Source: Schizophyllum amplum
Taxonomy: Eukaryota; Basidiomycota; Agaricomycetes; Agaricales; Schizophyllaceae
Length of the DNA: 64,000 bases
Assembly (NCBI GenBank): GCA_007026445.1
Contig: VDMD01000038.1
Location: forward strand, 124,001-188,000
Direction of reading: 5' to 3'
Shown: piece by piece, positions 11,700 to 23,225 of the stretch
Numbering within the stretch: the stretch's first letter is position 1
How the letters are laid out: the number at the start of each line of letters is the position of its first letter
Made by a program: the position numbers and the translations under genes
Notes under the pieces: generated by a model
The model's database searches: none
What the model saw: the letters and a program-made list of their open reading frames with translations, nothing else
Told to the model about the DNA's origin: nothing

Positions 11700-12740
11700 C
11701 CTCCACCTAATCTGTTTCTCAATTGCTTCTACCCCTTTCATCTTTAGTTCTACCTTGCTCTCTCGTGTGCACCTCAAATTTCATGCCAAACCCGCCATCA
11801 TACATCCACAAGGCTGTGGCTTCGTACCGTGGCCTCGTAGAATTTTTATAGCCAGTGTAGTATGTAAAGAATATGATTGTGCTTTGCCTGTATGGTGTCT
11901 GTAACATTGACTGAGAAATTGAAAGTGGATTCTTTGTCTGTGCTTTAGGCTCGCAAGGCAGGTTCGAGAACAAGGTCATGGTGAAATTTGGTCATTTGTG
12001 GCCACCCTCCATGTCAAGAAGTATGACGTTCTTTCTATTGATATTGTACAGTAGCAAAGTAGAGGAGGATAAGAATGTGGAGGCCGGGAGCTTCAAAGCC
12101 AGGTTACGATACGAAACGGTGGTTGCGCTGCGGCGGTGCCCAATTTCGAACACGCGCAGGCAGCCGCCGCACTAAACACGACAGATCATCGAAGCGCGAA
12201 GTATTGAACGGCAACCCGCATCGAGGTACCCGTGCGAGTGGCACAGACGCCACATATGCATATGATAGCCGTTAGCGTGAGGCTCGTCGAGCAACAGACC
12301 ACAGCGCACCATTGTTCCTGTAGCTCGTCATGCATGCAGCATGCTCATGTCATAGCCTACCAGCCTCTGTTGCCCCAGGTGTCAGCGGTCGGCGAGCAGC
12401 TCAAGGGCCGCTTGCAATAGTCCACCGCAAGTCAACTCGTCGGTGGGCGAGCACGTCGATATGGCACAAGACAAGCGCCGTGGAGGAGCGGAACAGAGGA
12501 CTGTGCCAAACGACGCGTTACACGTGAGATTCGGAAAATGCCGAACACGACTCGCTCGTGTCCTCAGTCTGGGGTCGCCGTGGGGTGGCATCCTGCAGTG
12601 GTCCCCTGTATTGACGAAGGCAATCAGCTTTCTTAGACTGTCACAAGTGGTCTCACTGTGTGCACAGCTCCTTCTTCTATGTAAGAGCTAAGTCCTTGAC
12701 CGCTATGTACTGCTCGTACGAAGGTTCCCAGCGCTTTTCC
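11700..12740. other. Intergenic, no gene recognised
   Basis: Only short ORFs on both strands, without motifs or plausible splice continuity. Confidence 0.5.
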
Positions 12741-12747
12741 CGCAATA

Positions 12748-13610
12748 AGTGCAATAAGTTCGATAAGTTACTTATTGGCGGTGGATTTACCGGGAATCAC
12801 CGGATTTACGCTGGATTTACGCTGGATTTACAGGACACAGGGTCCGGCGACTGGTCTCGCCGCGAGGCGTAAATCCGACGTAAATCGACGCCGCCCCGCC
12901 CTGCTTCCAATCACTTCCCTGCACCACCGACGGCCCATCGCAAACCCGCATCAAATGACCTGAGCTACGGTGTTAGATTGGTGATACAAATACAGTGTCG
13001 AACAATTTTTGAGCGCGCGCGAGTGCGAGTTCAACGTAGCTGACGATAAACCTTTGTGGCGCACACCAGTAGCATACTGCAGTGCTTAACTGCTGCATTA
13101 ATCAACAGCTTGAGCTCTGCGCTTAATTAATCCCGCCACTGTGCGGCTGAGGGCGGGGGCCGCCTGAGGCTGAGTGAGTAAACGACGGCCAGAGGCGGCG
13201 CGCATTGTATTTCGGCGAACGCCGACCGCTCGGCAAGCTCCGAGAACGCGTTGGCACCGAGCGCGTTCTCGCTCAGCGCTGGATCCCGTCCACCTTAAGC
13301 GCTTGAACACCAGAAATGACAGTGTATCTCAGGTTTTTCTATGAGAATTCTTACGGGCAGCACGCTGGGCAGAGCAGGAGCGAGCAAGGACGGCGAGGCG
13401 AACGTCACGCCACGTCACACTCAATCTTCCGCGCCGTGGGTTTCCCATCACGGAGGACCCTGCGGCAGAAGCGCGGCGTCCTCCGCCCGCCCCCCGATGC
13501 AATTTCGATTCGCCTTCCTGCGCCACGCCGCTGGATCCCACGCATGCCGGGATTTACAGGATTTACGGGCTCGCTCGTAAATCGAGGCGATTAAAGTGAC
13601 TTATGTTGAT
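12748..13610. repeat. Possible degenerate transposable element with GGATTTAC arrays
   Basis: Left end reads ATAAGTTACTTATTGGCGG then GGATTTAC; the right end read on the minus strand gives ATAAGTCACTTTAATCGCC then GATTTACG, an imperfect inverted pair. GGATTTACGC or its complement GCGTAAATCC recurs about six times in 12778-12882 and three times in 13550-13582. No target duplication is visible and the inner ORFs show no transposase. Weakly supported as one element. Confidence 0.35.
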
Positions 13611-14283
13611 GCACGCGTCAGACGCGTCAACGGTCACGGGTGCAATCCAAAGTTGATCTAACATGCGAACGAATTCTTGAGTCAGAATTCCGAAAGACCA
13701 TATAACGAGCACCTTGCGACAAGGAAGAAAAGATGCATGGACATTCGATAATATATGTATCTCGCGCAAGAGAGCATCTGTTCAGCACTGGCCCGACGAC
13801 GCGGTGGTGCGACAGTCGTCCAGCACACCGAAGAAAGGAGAGCGAAAAGAGAGGACTCGCCCGCAGTCAAGTTCCCCTTAAGGATGCGGCACCGGAAAGC
13901 GAACGAGGTCGAGGGAGCATTCAGGAACATGGACGCAAGAGCCAAGCCGGGCAAGCGCTCAGTGTGCTGCACCAACCGGGGATAAATATGATTCAGATAC
14001 CTCCGCCGGCGATATGAATTGGACCCGCTGACGGACATTTTCGTCGAATGTTTTTTTTTTGCTTCCGTTGACCATGTTGGCCATGTTCTTTCTGGTTCGA
14101 ACCCGAGGTCACAGACTACAATGGTGGGTAGTAAGTACCGATGCGGCTACAAAGCAGCCATGCCATTGTCCAGACGTCCGTGTCGTTATCTATTCATGAG
14201 GCAGTCTATCAACATGGGGGTTCGTCGTGTACGCCTACTAATCGTCCTCTCGCGAGCGTACGTACGACACGTCCTTGTTGCAC
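13611..14283. other. Intergenic, no gene recognised
   Basis: Contains a short T-run near 14050. ORFs here lack motifs. Presumed 3' flank of the minus-strand gene that ends at 14284. Confidence 0.5.
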
Positions 14284-16433
14284 CTATGACTGCGCGCCAC
14301 TCGCCGCCTCTCCGCCCACCGCCGCCGCCTCTGCGTGCTCCTCCACAGGAGCACCCTCCTCCTCCTCCCGCTCCTCCAAATGCACGTCCTTATCCTTCTT
14401 CTTCAGGACATGCGACAGGGACCGGAACGGCGCCTTGAAGCTCAAGGTGCGTCGGCGGTCGGACTTTTTTGACGAGGAAGGGGAGGAGACGAGTGAGGGT
14501 CGCGAGCCGGACGTGAGAGAGGGCCGCGAGGGTGATGACGCGAGCGACGGACGCGAGGGTGATGACGCGAGCGACGGACGCGAGGGTGATGACGCGAGCG
14601 ACGGACGCGATGGCGACGACGCGGGCGATGCCAGGGATGGCGGGCGCGAAGTCGATGCCAGCGACGGAGGGCGCGAGGTCGTGGGCAAGGACGGCGTCCG
14701 CGACGGCGGTGTCATGGGCGGCAACTCGTCTAGGTGGGCCGCCGGGGACAGCGACACGGAATTGTGCGTGGGCGCAAACAAGCCCGTCGACTGGTCGTTG
14801 CTCTGCGTGTGGTCGCTGCTCTGCGTGTGGTCGCTGCTCTGCGTGTGGTCGTTGCGCTGCGTGTGGTCGCTGCTCTGCGTGTGCAGCTCGCCCGCGGGGG
14901 CAGTCGCGGCTCGCGCGTGCATCGAGACATGGCGCTTGCGGAGCTTCGCAGGATGCTCGCGGGCGCTCCCGCCCTCGGTGCGCCCCAGGAAGCCGGTCCA
15001 CTTGCGCGAGGGCGACTGCGCGGGGCTGGTGCTCGTCGCCGTACCGAGGCTGGTGACCGACGTGCCGTGGCTAGCGACCGACGTGCCGCGGCTAGTGACC
15101 GACGTCCCGTGGCTGGTGGCCAGCGAGTGCATGTCCTCGCTCGACGCGCGGGACGATACGGTGGACGAGACCGTCCGCCCGAGCGTGCGCACGGTGCTCG
15201 AGAACGATTTGGCCAGGGTGCGGCGCGCGCGCGAGGGGGAGTGCGTGGGGGGCGATGCGTGCAGGTGCTCGAGGGAGGCGCGGTGGCCGGGCACATGTGC
15301 GTCTGGCGCGAGCTTGATCGTGCGGTGTTCGGGGGTGGAGTCGGAGGTGGGGAAAGCGAAGGCGGGGGGCGCGGCGTTGAGGATGGACGGCGCGGAGAGG
15401 GAGGTGTGCGGCGGTGCAGGCCGGGGGAGCTCGGTGGCCGGGCGCGGCTGGGGAGAGGTGGGCGCCGCGAGTCCTGGTGGGTTCGCTGCCTCGGGGGATG
15501 CTGTGGCCTCCGGGCATAGTGCGGACACCATCATCTGGAGCGGAGACGCCGCGAGTTCTGGTGGGTTTGCAGGTGCTTGCTCTGCTTCGGGGGATGCTGT
15601 GACCTCCGGGCATAGTGCGGACTCGCTCGCCTCTGCTATCGGTGAGGCGACAAGCGTTCCCCCCGAGAGAGACTGCATCAGCATGGACTGCTGCTGCCGG
15701 TCGGTGTAGGTGACCTGGAAGGAGGAGGCGAGGAAAGGAGTGGGGGTGTTGGCTTTCGCTGCTTCAGGTACAGTATAGTCCATCGTCCGCGCGCGCTTGC
15801 TGAGCCGTCGGAGCGTTTCTTCACTGAGAACTGCTTAGTTCCCTCTACTCCCAGCCTATGATTAAGCACTCACCGACTGCGAGCCAGCTCTTCCGGCGCG
15901 GAGGTAAGCGCCAGACCATCGACAATGTCCGTTAGATACTCCATGACGACTGGGGGAGTGTCCTCCTGGTTCCACGTCGTTCGAAACGTCTTTGCCCAGA
16001 CTACGAGGAGGAATGAGAGGTCGTGAATGGACTGAAGGTGCTCCTCCTTCGTCCTCGGGACGCTCATTCGCGCCACCTCGCGAAACTTGGCGCGCAGAAA
16101 TTCATTCTGGGACGAGGGCGAGCGCTTGCTCGCGGGTGGCGTCATGCGGGCACGGACGTCGTGCGCTAGTCTTGAGGGCGAGGGTTGTGGCTGACAGCGC
16201 TCTGCTGGCGCCAATAATTTGTAGGGAGATGGTGAGCGGGGGAGACGAGTGCGAGCCTTGACATTTTTCCCAGACACGCGCCTACGCTTAGACCGACGCG
16301 GCGGGTCGATGTCGGGCGCGGTGGCGGCGTCCAAGTCTGGTTCGAGGGCCTGTTCTGTACCTCAAAGGGCTGGCTGGACTTCTCTGTACTTACCACTTGG
16401 GATCTGAGAAGCCCAATGACACTGACAGGTCAT
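14284..16433 (-). CDS. Hypothetical Ser/Pro-rich protein with N-terminal helical region
   Basis: Not recognised. The main exon 14284-15817 joins 15870-16374 through a short intron (donor GTGAGT); the join restores EELARSREETLRRLSKRART ahead of MDYTVPE. A small upstream exon with ATG at 16433 is likely, because the open frame before 16334 has no ATG; its intron is very short and the join is uncertain. Residues about 60-170 look ordered and helical (NEFLRAKFREVARMSV, IHDLSFLLVVWAKTFR, VVMEYLTDIVDGLAL). The remaining 450 or so residues are low complexity: five HTQSSD/HTQRND units and about eight SRPSLAS units, coded by DNA tandem repeats at 14797-14885 and 14520-14640, then a basic stretch (KKSDRRRTLSFKAPFRSLSH) and an acidic tail. 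Very long antisense ORFs over this gene are shadows. Confidence 0.65.
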
Positions 16434-16796
16434 AGCTTCGATTTGGCTTCAATCGAAGTAACCGAGAACAATGGCACGTGGACGACCGTCGATCAAGCGG
16501 TGTCTCCTCCATACGAGTTCCATACCTACGGACAGCTATCGAAAAAAGTAGACAGTGGTGTGTCGGAGGCAGGAAGTAACCACGCCTGAACTAAGCGTAG
16601 TCGGTATGAACGTCACGTTCAAGCTGGGCAAATATGCAAGTAAGTAGCAGACGAATGCAAACTAGTCAAGGGGGAAATCGAAGGTGTACGAATCACGGCA
16701 GGTAGGTCGGAGGGTACAGTGAGCGGCACTTCCGAGTTGTAACCGCCTAGTCGACAGATGCCGTTCAGGACCGGACTTCGAAGCCTACAAGCCAAG

Positions 16797-17358
16797 CTAT
16801 GCGAAGGAGGGTAACATCACTGCTACCTTGCCCCAAAATGGGTAGTTCAAGGCGTATACTTCGGTGGTGTCGGAGACTTCACGAATTCGACAGTCGTTCT
16901 TCGACTTTCTCCAGTCACAGAGACAAATGGCGAAGTCGGACCGAGGGATATGCCCAAGAGACGTATGAGCGCCAGTAGCAAAAGCAGAGACCATGGCGCA
17001 CCGGATCGCATGAAGCGCTTGATGTTCCAGGACTAGCTGAAGATCTTCATCGGCGATCATATAGACCTCGACATCTTGAATGTCAAGTGTTTGTCCATAC
17101 CCTTGGGCTTTGGCCGTCTAAAGCAGTGGCACAGGCAGCGCCGACGGTAGATCGAGAGCCCCAGCATATGCGATCGAAGACCACGTTGAGACGCATGCGT
17201 CGACAGCTTAGGGGAGATGCAGGAGTAAGAAAGATCAGCTGGTCTTCTGTGTTGTGTTCTCGGATACGAATGAGGGGGAACTGGCGAGATGCCGCGCGAC
17301 GATGGCCCTGCGACGGTCGAGCGTGCTTTTGTGCTGTTAGCGTAAGGAGACATGTCAT
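16797..17358 (-). CDS. Hypothetical two-exon protein, possibly a remnant
   Basis: Not recognised. ATG at 17358 (MTCLLTLTAQKHARPSQ), first exon to about 17185, then an intron ending CTTTAG, and a second exon 17117-16797. The second exon has protein-like texture: LDIQDVEVYMIADEDLQLVL, ALHAIRCAMVSAFATGAHTS, DFAICLCDWRKSKNDC, ending ALNYPFWGKVAVMLPSFA. The donor (GTGGTC) is weak, so the first exon may be wrong or the gene broken. Confidence 0.33.
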
Positions 17359-17551
17359 GGACGACGCTACGCACCATTCTCTGCTTCTACATCTTCAGGA
17401 AGTGCATGCAGTTGCGTGGGACCCTTTACGCGCCTCTGGGTGATGCGCAAGGTCGACTAAAGGCAGACAGTCACGATTAAGTCCAAAGTCAATCAACGGC
17501 GGTAACAGTTCTCTGGGCCAATATATGAGCAGAGGCCCGTGCAGTATAGAG

Positions 17552-17767
17552 CTATGACGCACCGAAGAGGATTAATGCGATTCTACGGATGCTCTGTATG
17601 TCTGGAGAGCCGCTACAGAGCGCAAGAAGCCTGCGAAGTTCGCACTCGGCTTGAATGAGAAGTCCGCGAGCCGTGTCTAAGTATGTATCGTCAAGGAGAT
17701 TTGATCTTGAGCCCAGCCTTCGATTTAACTTAGACTGCTGAAGGGCGTGCACCCTGCGCGCAAACAT
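17552..17767 (-). other. Protein-like ORF fragment
   Basis: An open frame ends with helical-looking sequence (LLDDTYLDTARGLLIQAECE, DIQSIRRIALILFGAS) and a stop at 17552. No start or partner exon could be linked. Either the last exon of an unseen gene or a remnant. Confidence 0.25.
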
Positions 17768-19221
17768 GGTGACAGTGGTGGAGGAAGAGAAGAAGAATCA
17801 TTGCCACGCGGTTTGGCGGGCATTTGGCTCGGAACGCCGGGCCGTTCGTCCTTGCGCCACCAACCACGCGACGCGACCTCAGCCTGGGCGCGACCATCAC
17901 CATGTCATACCACTTCGTGAACTTCAGTCTTCGCGTCGAGTCACAGGATGGACTCGAGTCTGACCACATATGTTATACGGACGCCGAAAATCTGTTATTC
18001 CGCGCTGGCTAGCGTGCGCTGTTCGTGCAGACCTCTTTCCAAGTCTGTCAGTGTCACGCCTTTTCTCCCTCAGTGAGCATCTCCAGCCTATCTTGGACCG
18101 CAATATGGGTCGTTGTTGTCTCCAATTAGGCCATACAACAGGCTCGTATTGTCACAAGGGATGGGGACGCAAGAGAAGGCAAGTACAACACGGAAGTTTG
18201 CCATGCCGCTTGCAGATCTGACGAATTTTCACGCAGATCTCCGGTTCCGGTGTGGACCGCGCTACGAGCTCGACTACTGCACGCATTGAGTTTGTGGCGC
18301 GCATACGCTCTTCTCGCTCGATTATGCACAGCAGTCCTGGACTCGTGGAAACGGCTCAGCTTCTCAACCAGCCTGCGCGATGCTGATGATGATGGAGACA
18401 CCTCGCTTTTGTCTTTGACGTCAAGCTGACTGCGCACTGCTGTACCATGCTCGACATCTTCAACTCAACAGCTTTCACGAAAGATGCTTTCGACTTGACA
18501 GCCACATAATCGGCAGTCAGCGCCTCAAATCCAAGGCGACTCAGGCTGTGTAAGTAAGTCGTAATTATCTCCTCTCTGTCCGCATCTACCCGCCGTTGAT
18601 GCTTTACACGTATACTGGGAAACGAGCGCCCACCGCATTCACACCCGCGCTAAGGTCCGATTGTCATAATCCAGAACTCTATTCCTCTCGCAACGTCAAT
18701 AGAGCCTGCATTGGGATTCAATTCCTTGTCATGCTGCGCCGCTGCCGCAGCGCCCACACTGCTTTTTTCTTCATACCTGGATCTTCCTTGCCCAATTTGA
18801 TCACATCTTCTCTTTCCCTTTGTCTCCGTGCCACATATTCCCCTCTTCTTCCGACGTCCATTCTTCCGACCATGGCCCATTTTCCGATCATGGCCGATTC
18901 TTCCCATCGTGGCCCATTCTTCCTATCATGGCTTATTCGTCTAAACACGGCCTCCATTGTCTGACTCCTCGACTCGGAGCACTGCAATTGTTCTCACCAC
19001 GTACGCGGATGTGTACGCGCGTGGTCTATAGTACCACCTGTTGTCTATTGTGCCGCGCGTGGTCTATTGTGCCGCGCGGCACATCTGCACAGGCCTTCTC
19101 GCTTGAGCCCTCGCACTCTTCCAGTACTTAAAGACGGCATCCCAGGGAAACTTCTCAGCCCAGCCTTCCGTTTTCCTTCTGCCCCGCCCCTGCCTCTAGC
19201 CATATTACGCCCGCTCCCAGC
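17768..19221. other. Intergenic with ~20-bp minisatellite before the ABC gene
   Basis: No convincing gene. At 18855-18950 four to five degenerate copies of a roughly 19-bp unit (TTCYKAYCATGGCCCATT) sit about 280 bp before the ABC gene start; at 19012-19082 a second local repeat (GTGGTCTATTGTGCCGCGC) follows. Both lie in the probable promoter of the plus-strand gene. Confidence 0.6.
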
Positions 19222-21692
19222 ATGAGCACCTCGACTCTGGACCCGGATGCCTCGCCGCCAGATAATCCGTCGCAGATGCCCCCAACGACAGCCCCCAAGC
19301 CCTCGCCTGTGGCTCCATCCTCGCCCCCTCGGACCAAGATCACCGGGTGGCGCGGCTTCACATTTGCTTGGGACACTGCGGCGCGTACCGCCTTTGCCCT
19401 CCCGCCGCGCGCTGATCTGCACTACGTCGGGCGTCTGTTTAGCGAGTTGGCGCACCGCGCACCCCTGGCGCTCACTGTCTACCTCGTTGTGGCGCTGATC
19501 CTAGCTGCGGTCCCTGGCACGGCGCTGTTTTTCGTCGGAAAGCTGTTGGAGATTGATGGACGCGCGGACAAGGGCTGGGAGATTGTGGCGCCAGCGCTGG
19601 CCTTCGTTGTCGGAGCAGGTGCGGGGCTGCGCGTATACTTGTGAGTTTATATCGAAGGCTTGAATTATGACAGTGGAGACGTGCTGATCGACATGTGAAC
19701 TAGTCGTAAGCTGACGATGGACTTGGGCGATCTCTCGAACGCTATATTCTTGCCTCGGCTCGTAGAGGGTGAGCTTCGGTCCATCATGTCCCTGCCGTTC
19801 TTACTAACCTTTCGCTTCAGTGTCTCTTGTAGCGGAGATGGATCCGGATGATAGTGAGTGACCGGTTTTCTTTTGACAGGCATCAAATCTAACCAAGCGT
19901 ATTTAGTGGCGCAACAGGCGCCGTGCGTTTATAAGGCGCGCGGCTTTGGCGAGTTCTCTCCTGTCATGGACTACGTCGAAGAACTCGTCGTACGTGCTCG
20001 TGATCTGCTGTCCCTCATTATAATCCTTGGCGTCTGCGTTGGCATGGCCGTTCAGATGGACACGAAGGAGCGCACCTTGATCTTCACAGTCCTATGCATC
20101 TACTTTGCAGTCAAGCTGATGGTTCCGTACAACAAGTTCGGCGGTGCAGGTATGTCTATCATGAGAGACGACTCTGGGAGACGCTCACGGCGCCTGCTGG
20201 CAGGCTTCACAATCTGGACGAACCACCCCGGCTATTTGCGCCTCGCGGCTCTCCACGAGATTGCCTTCAACTCGGCCTACCGCGAAGTGCTCATCAAGCA
20301 GGGAACGGCGGATGTATTCGCGAACGGTACGTCTGCACTCTGGGCCAGAAAGATCACTTATCAATGAGATACGCAGAGTATGTGGCGTTGTGCGAGGCGT
20401 TGAAGCAGGTACCCGGTCAGGTAATGCGCATGATCAGCGTGGGTATCCCGCGGTCCTTTTGGTGGAATATCGTCGTCGCATGCGCTGTCAAGCATCCTAT
20501 GGTAAGACATCTATGATACTCAAGGCTGTCCCTCTAACTGACAGCATCCAGGTTCTGGCGGTCTTGGCTGTGTACGTTGCTGCGCCGCGCAATGCACTCG
20601 CGGTTTTGGTCTTGGTCCCGTACATTATAGGCGCACTGAACGAGGCGCTGAAGCACTGCGCGGGATCCGATCGCCTTCTGCGTATTGCCGAAGAGGTCCG
20701 CGGACTCTACGAGCTTCTGGATACTGCGCTACCTGCAATCACGACGGCTTCGGTGGCGAGCCCTGCAGGAATCAAGATATCACTTCGGTGAGAGCCTCAC
20801 ATCATAACGACTGCTACATGACTGATGGTCTCATGCAGGGACGGGTCTATCGAGTATCCGAACGGAACAAAGGCCATTGACGGCGAATCCGTGGACATCA
20901 AGCCAGGGCAGATTATTCTGCTTACCGGCACAAGTAATAGCGGCAAGACTTCCTTCCTGAATGCGCTTCTCCGCCTCATGCCCGTTTCTGCTGGCGAGCT
21001 CCTTCTAGACGGACGCCCTGTTACCGAGCATGACATCCGCGAGCTCCGTCGCAGCGCTGTCTATCTAACGCAGGACGATGCCTTACTCCCGCTGTCTCTT
21101 CGCGACAACGTGTTTCTGGGTACTGGCCTGGCTGACGATACAGACAGCACCAACGTCCTCGCCCAGCGCGCTCTCGACCTCGCCGGCTTCGTGGGCACGC
21201 CTGACCTAACCCTTGATAGTCTACTCGAACGCGTGGCAATGATTGACCAGAGCATCTCAAAGGACATCGGTCCAGGCGCCCTCGCTATGCGCACGGTGCA
21301 TGCTCCAGCAGGTGGTGTGCGCTTGTCTCCGGCAGACCGTCTTCGAGTTGTGGCTGCGCGCGCATTTGCGCGTCTTCTCTCTGGCAACACGCGCCTGGTG
21401 CTTGTCGACAACGCCTTCGCCGAGCTGGACGGGCCGTCGGAGCTTGCCTTGCTTGACCGCATTCTGGCGCATCGTGGCGGGGCGACGGTGATCGTCTCAG
21501 GGAGGCTCGCGTACCTTGGAGAGCGTGCGGACCTCATTCTGTGAGTTTTCTGCATGTATATTGCAGGGGTTGTGCCGCTGATGCCAGACGAACAGGTGCA
21601 TGGACAAGGGCAAGATCGTACAACGCGGAACGCATGAGGTTCTCGTGCGCGACGATGAGGGTGTGTATGCGAAACTGTACGACGCGAACTGA
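19222..21692 (+). CDS. Half-size ABC transporter-like protein with degenerate ATPase
   Basis: ABCB-like layout: an N-terminal membrane region, then one nucleotide-binding domain. Nine exons: 19222-19640, 19704-19768, 19821-19853, 19907-20149, 20204-20326, 20377-20501, 20552-20787, 20839-21540, 21596-21692; phases agree throughout. Membrane segments include APLALTVYLVVALILAAV, LLSLIIILGVCVGMAV and VLAVLAVYVAAPRNALAVLV. Walker A is intact (GTSNSGKT) and a Q-loop is present (VYLTQDDALLP). The signature LSGGQ is replaced by LSPADR, Walker B reads LVLVDNAFAELD with Asn in place of the catalytic Glu, and the H-loop reads TVIVSGRLAYL with Gly for His. The membrane region is shorter than a canonical six-helix ABCB domain. 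This suggests ATP binding with little or no hydrolysis. Family placement is sure; function is unknown. Confidence 0.85.
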
Positions 21693-23225
21693 TATGGTAA
21701 GGACTTTTCTTATATGACTTCGGCTCGATGGACTGCTGCTCTATTTATCCACCAAACTCTCGGACAATATATTCATTTTGGTTGCGAATCCCTTGGGAGC
21801 ATGAGGATCGGCTATGTTTCGCGCCTCCAGAGTTTGGACAAGCGCGGAAGCGTGTGCTATTAAATGGAGAAACATCACTAGCAAGCATCGCAGTAGAGTC
21901 GCGTGTAGGCGAAGACCCTGCGATAAAGTCGGAGACGCCGAGTCGCTTGCTCGCAATGTGCCCGACTGTCATAGCTGGCTTGCCACTATGAAAGTGGGCT
22001 CATTTCTGTGCTTAACAGAATGCAACCCATAACGCAATGAGTCTACAAGAGAATACAGGGGTATCGTCAACTGAGACGTTGTGGGTCCAAACCATATCGC
22101 CGCCGGGGATATCACTGAATCCCCGTTTAGGGAAAGCCCTTTGTCCTTCCGAGATCCGCACCCTCACCAAGCCCTCACCCCAGTCATCCCTCATCGCGTT
22201 CTTCGGCTATGTATCTGCTTGGTGCCTCCCTGCTTAAAGTTGCATGCGCTGAGACTCACGACACTGCGTTTAAAGTCACCGATGACTCCTTCCCATAATA
22301 CCTACGTCGGTCGCAAGCCTGGTTGAGATCTGCGCGTCAGGACGGTCGACGGGTGCACTCGTCGGGCCTCCGCGTGAAGAGAAAGGGATGTTCTGCTTGA
22401 GCTGGATACGCAGCAGGACGGGTGCGTCGCAGTCTGTTCAGATGTGCTTCTACTCACCATCGAGCTTAGATATGTTCAAGGGCGCATGCTCAGTAACATC
22501 CATCCGCAGCCCACCACCACGAGCAGCGCGCCGTGTGTTGGTCTATACCTCTGGCTCTTCAACTTCAACCGCAAGGCTCTCTGTCTCGGCCTTGATCGGT
22601 GTCGGCACGAATTTCCCGCCACGGCTGTTGCGTTTGAAGCCTGAGGGCATATCGAGAGCTCGCGACAGTCTCCCCGCTACAGCATGCATCCTCTTGGATA
22701 AAACGCTATCCCGCCACATCTTTCTGCGGCTAGGACGAACGAGCCTGGAAGTTGTCGCCTCCGACATTGATCTCACTCTCCACTGAGAGCCTGATCGACG
22801 TGGGATTCAGTTAGCGCACTAATAGTTCAGCGGCCGCATCGAAGCTAGCCAGAGCAGCTAAGGTGTGTCTCCAGCCAATGACCATCGCACAGCACTAAGG
22901 TTCCGCGCAGCACACCAGTACGACGAACCGTCCATGCCGCTGCAACACGAAGACGTGTCTTTCTGCCGCGGAGCCTGGCTTTCCCTCATCTGCAGGGCGT
23001 GGACGACAGGGAAATACCCCCAGATCGCGATTTGTGGCGTGCGCCTTGTCTATTGAAATGCTCTCGGCCTGGCTACTAAAGTGGCGATGTCATGTCTGTG
23101 CTCAACCATTCGTTCGAGTTCCCGGTATCTCGCGCCTCGATATACTTTCATCCTAATGCCTTGCCGTATCGACGGGCACCGACAATAAGGGTGATGCCGC
23201 TCGGAGTAATACACTTGTTCTTCCC
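21693..23225. other. Intergenic with dispersed repeat copy B
   Basis: No gene accepted. 22076-22140 holds the plus-strand copy of the repeat at 4019-4090 (TTGTGGGTCCA ... GGGGATATCA ... ATCCCCGTTTAGGGA). ORFs at 22388-22786 and 22865-23056 lack motifs. Confidence 0.5.

Noticed and set aside
14090..14115. GGTTCGAACCCGAGGTC resembles a tRNA T-arm/B box
   Set aside because: No acceptor stem, D-arm or anticodon arm can be folded on either strand.
14141..15709. 522-codon ORF on the plus strand
   Set aside because: Antisense to the Ser/Pro-rich minus-strand gene; made by GC-rich repeats, no splice continuity.
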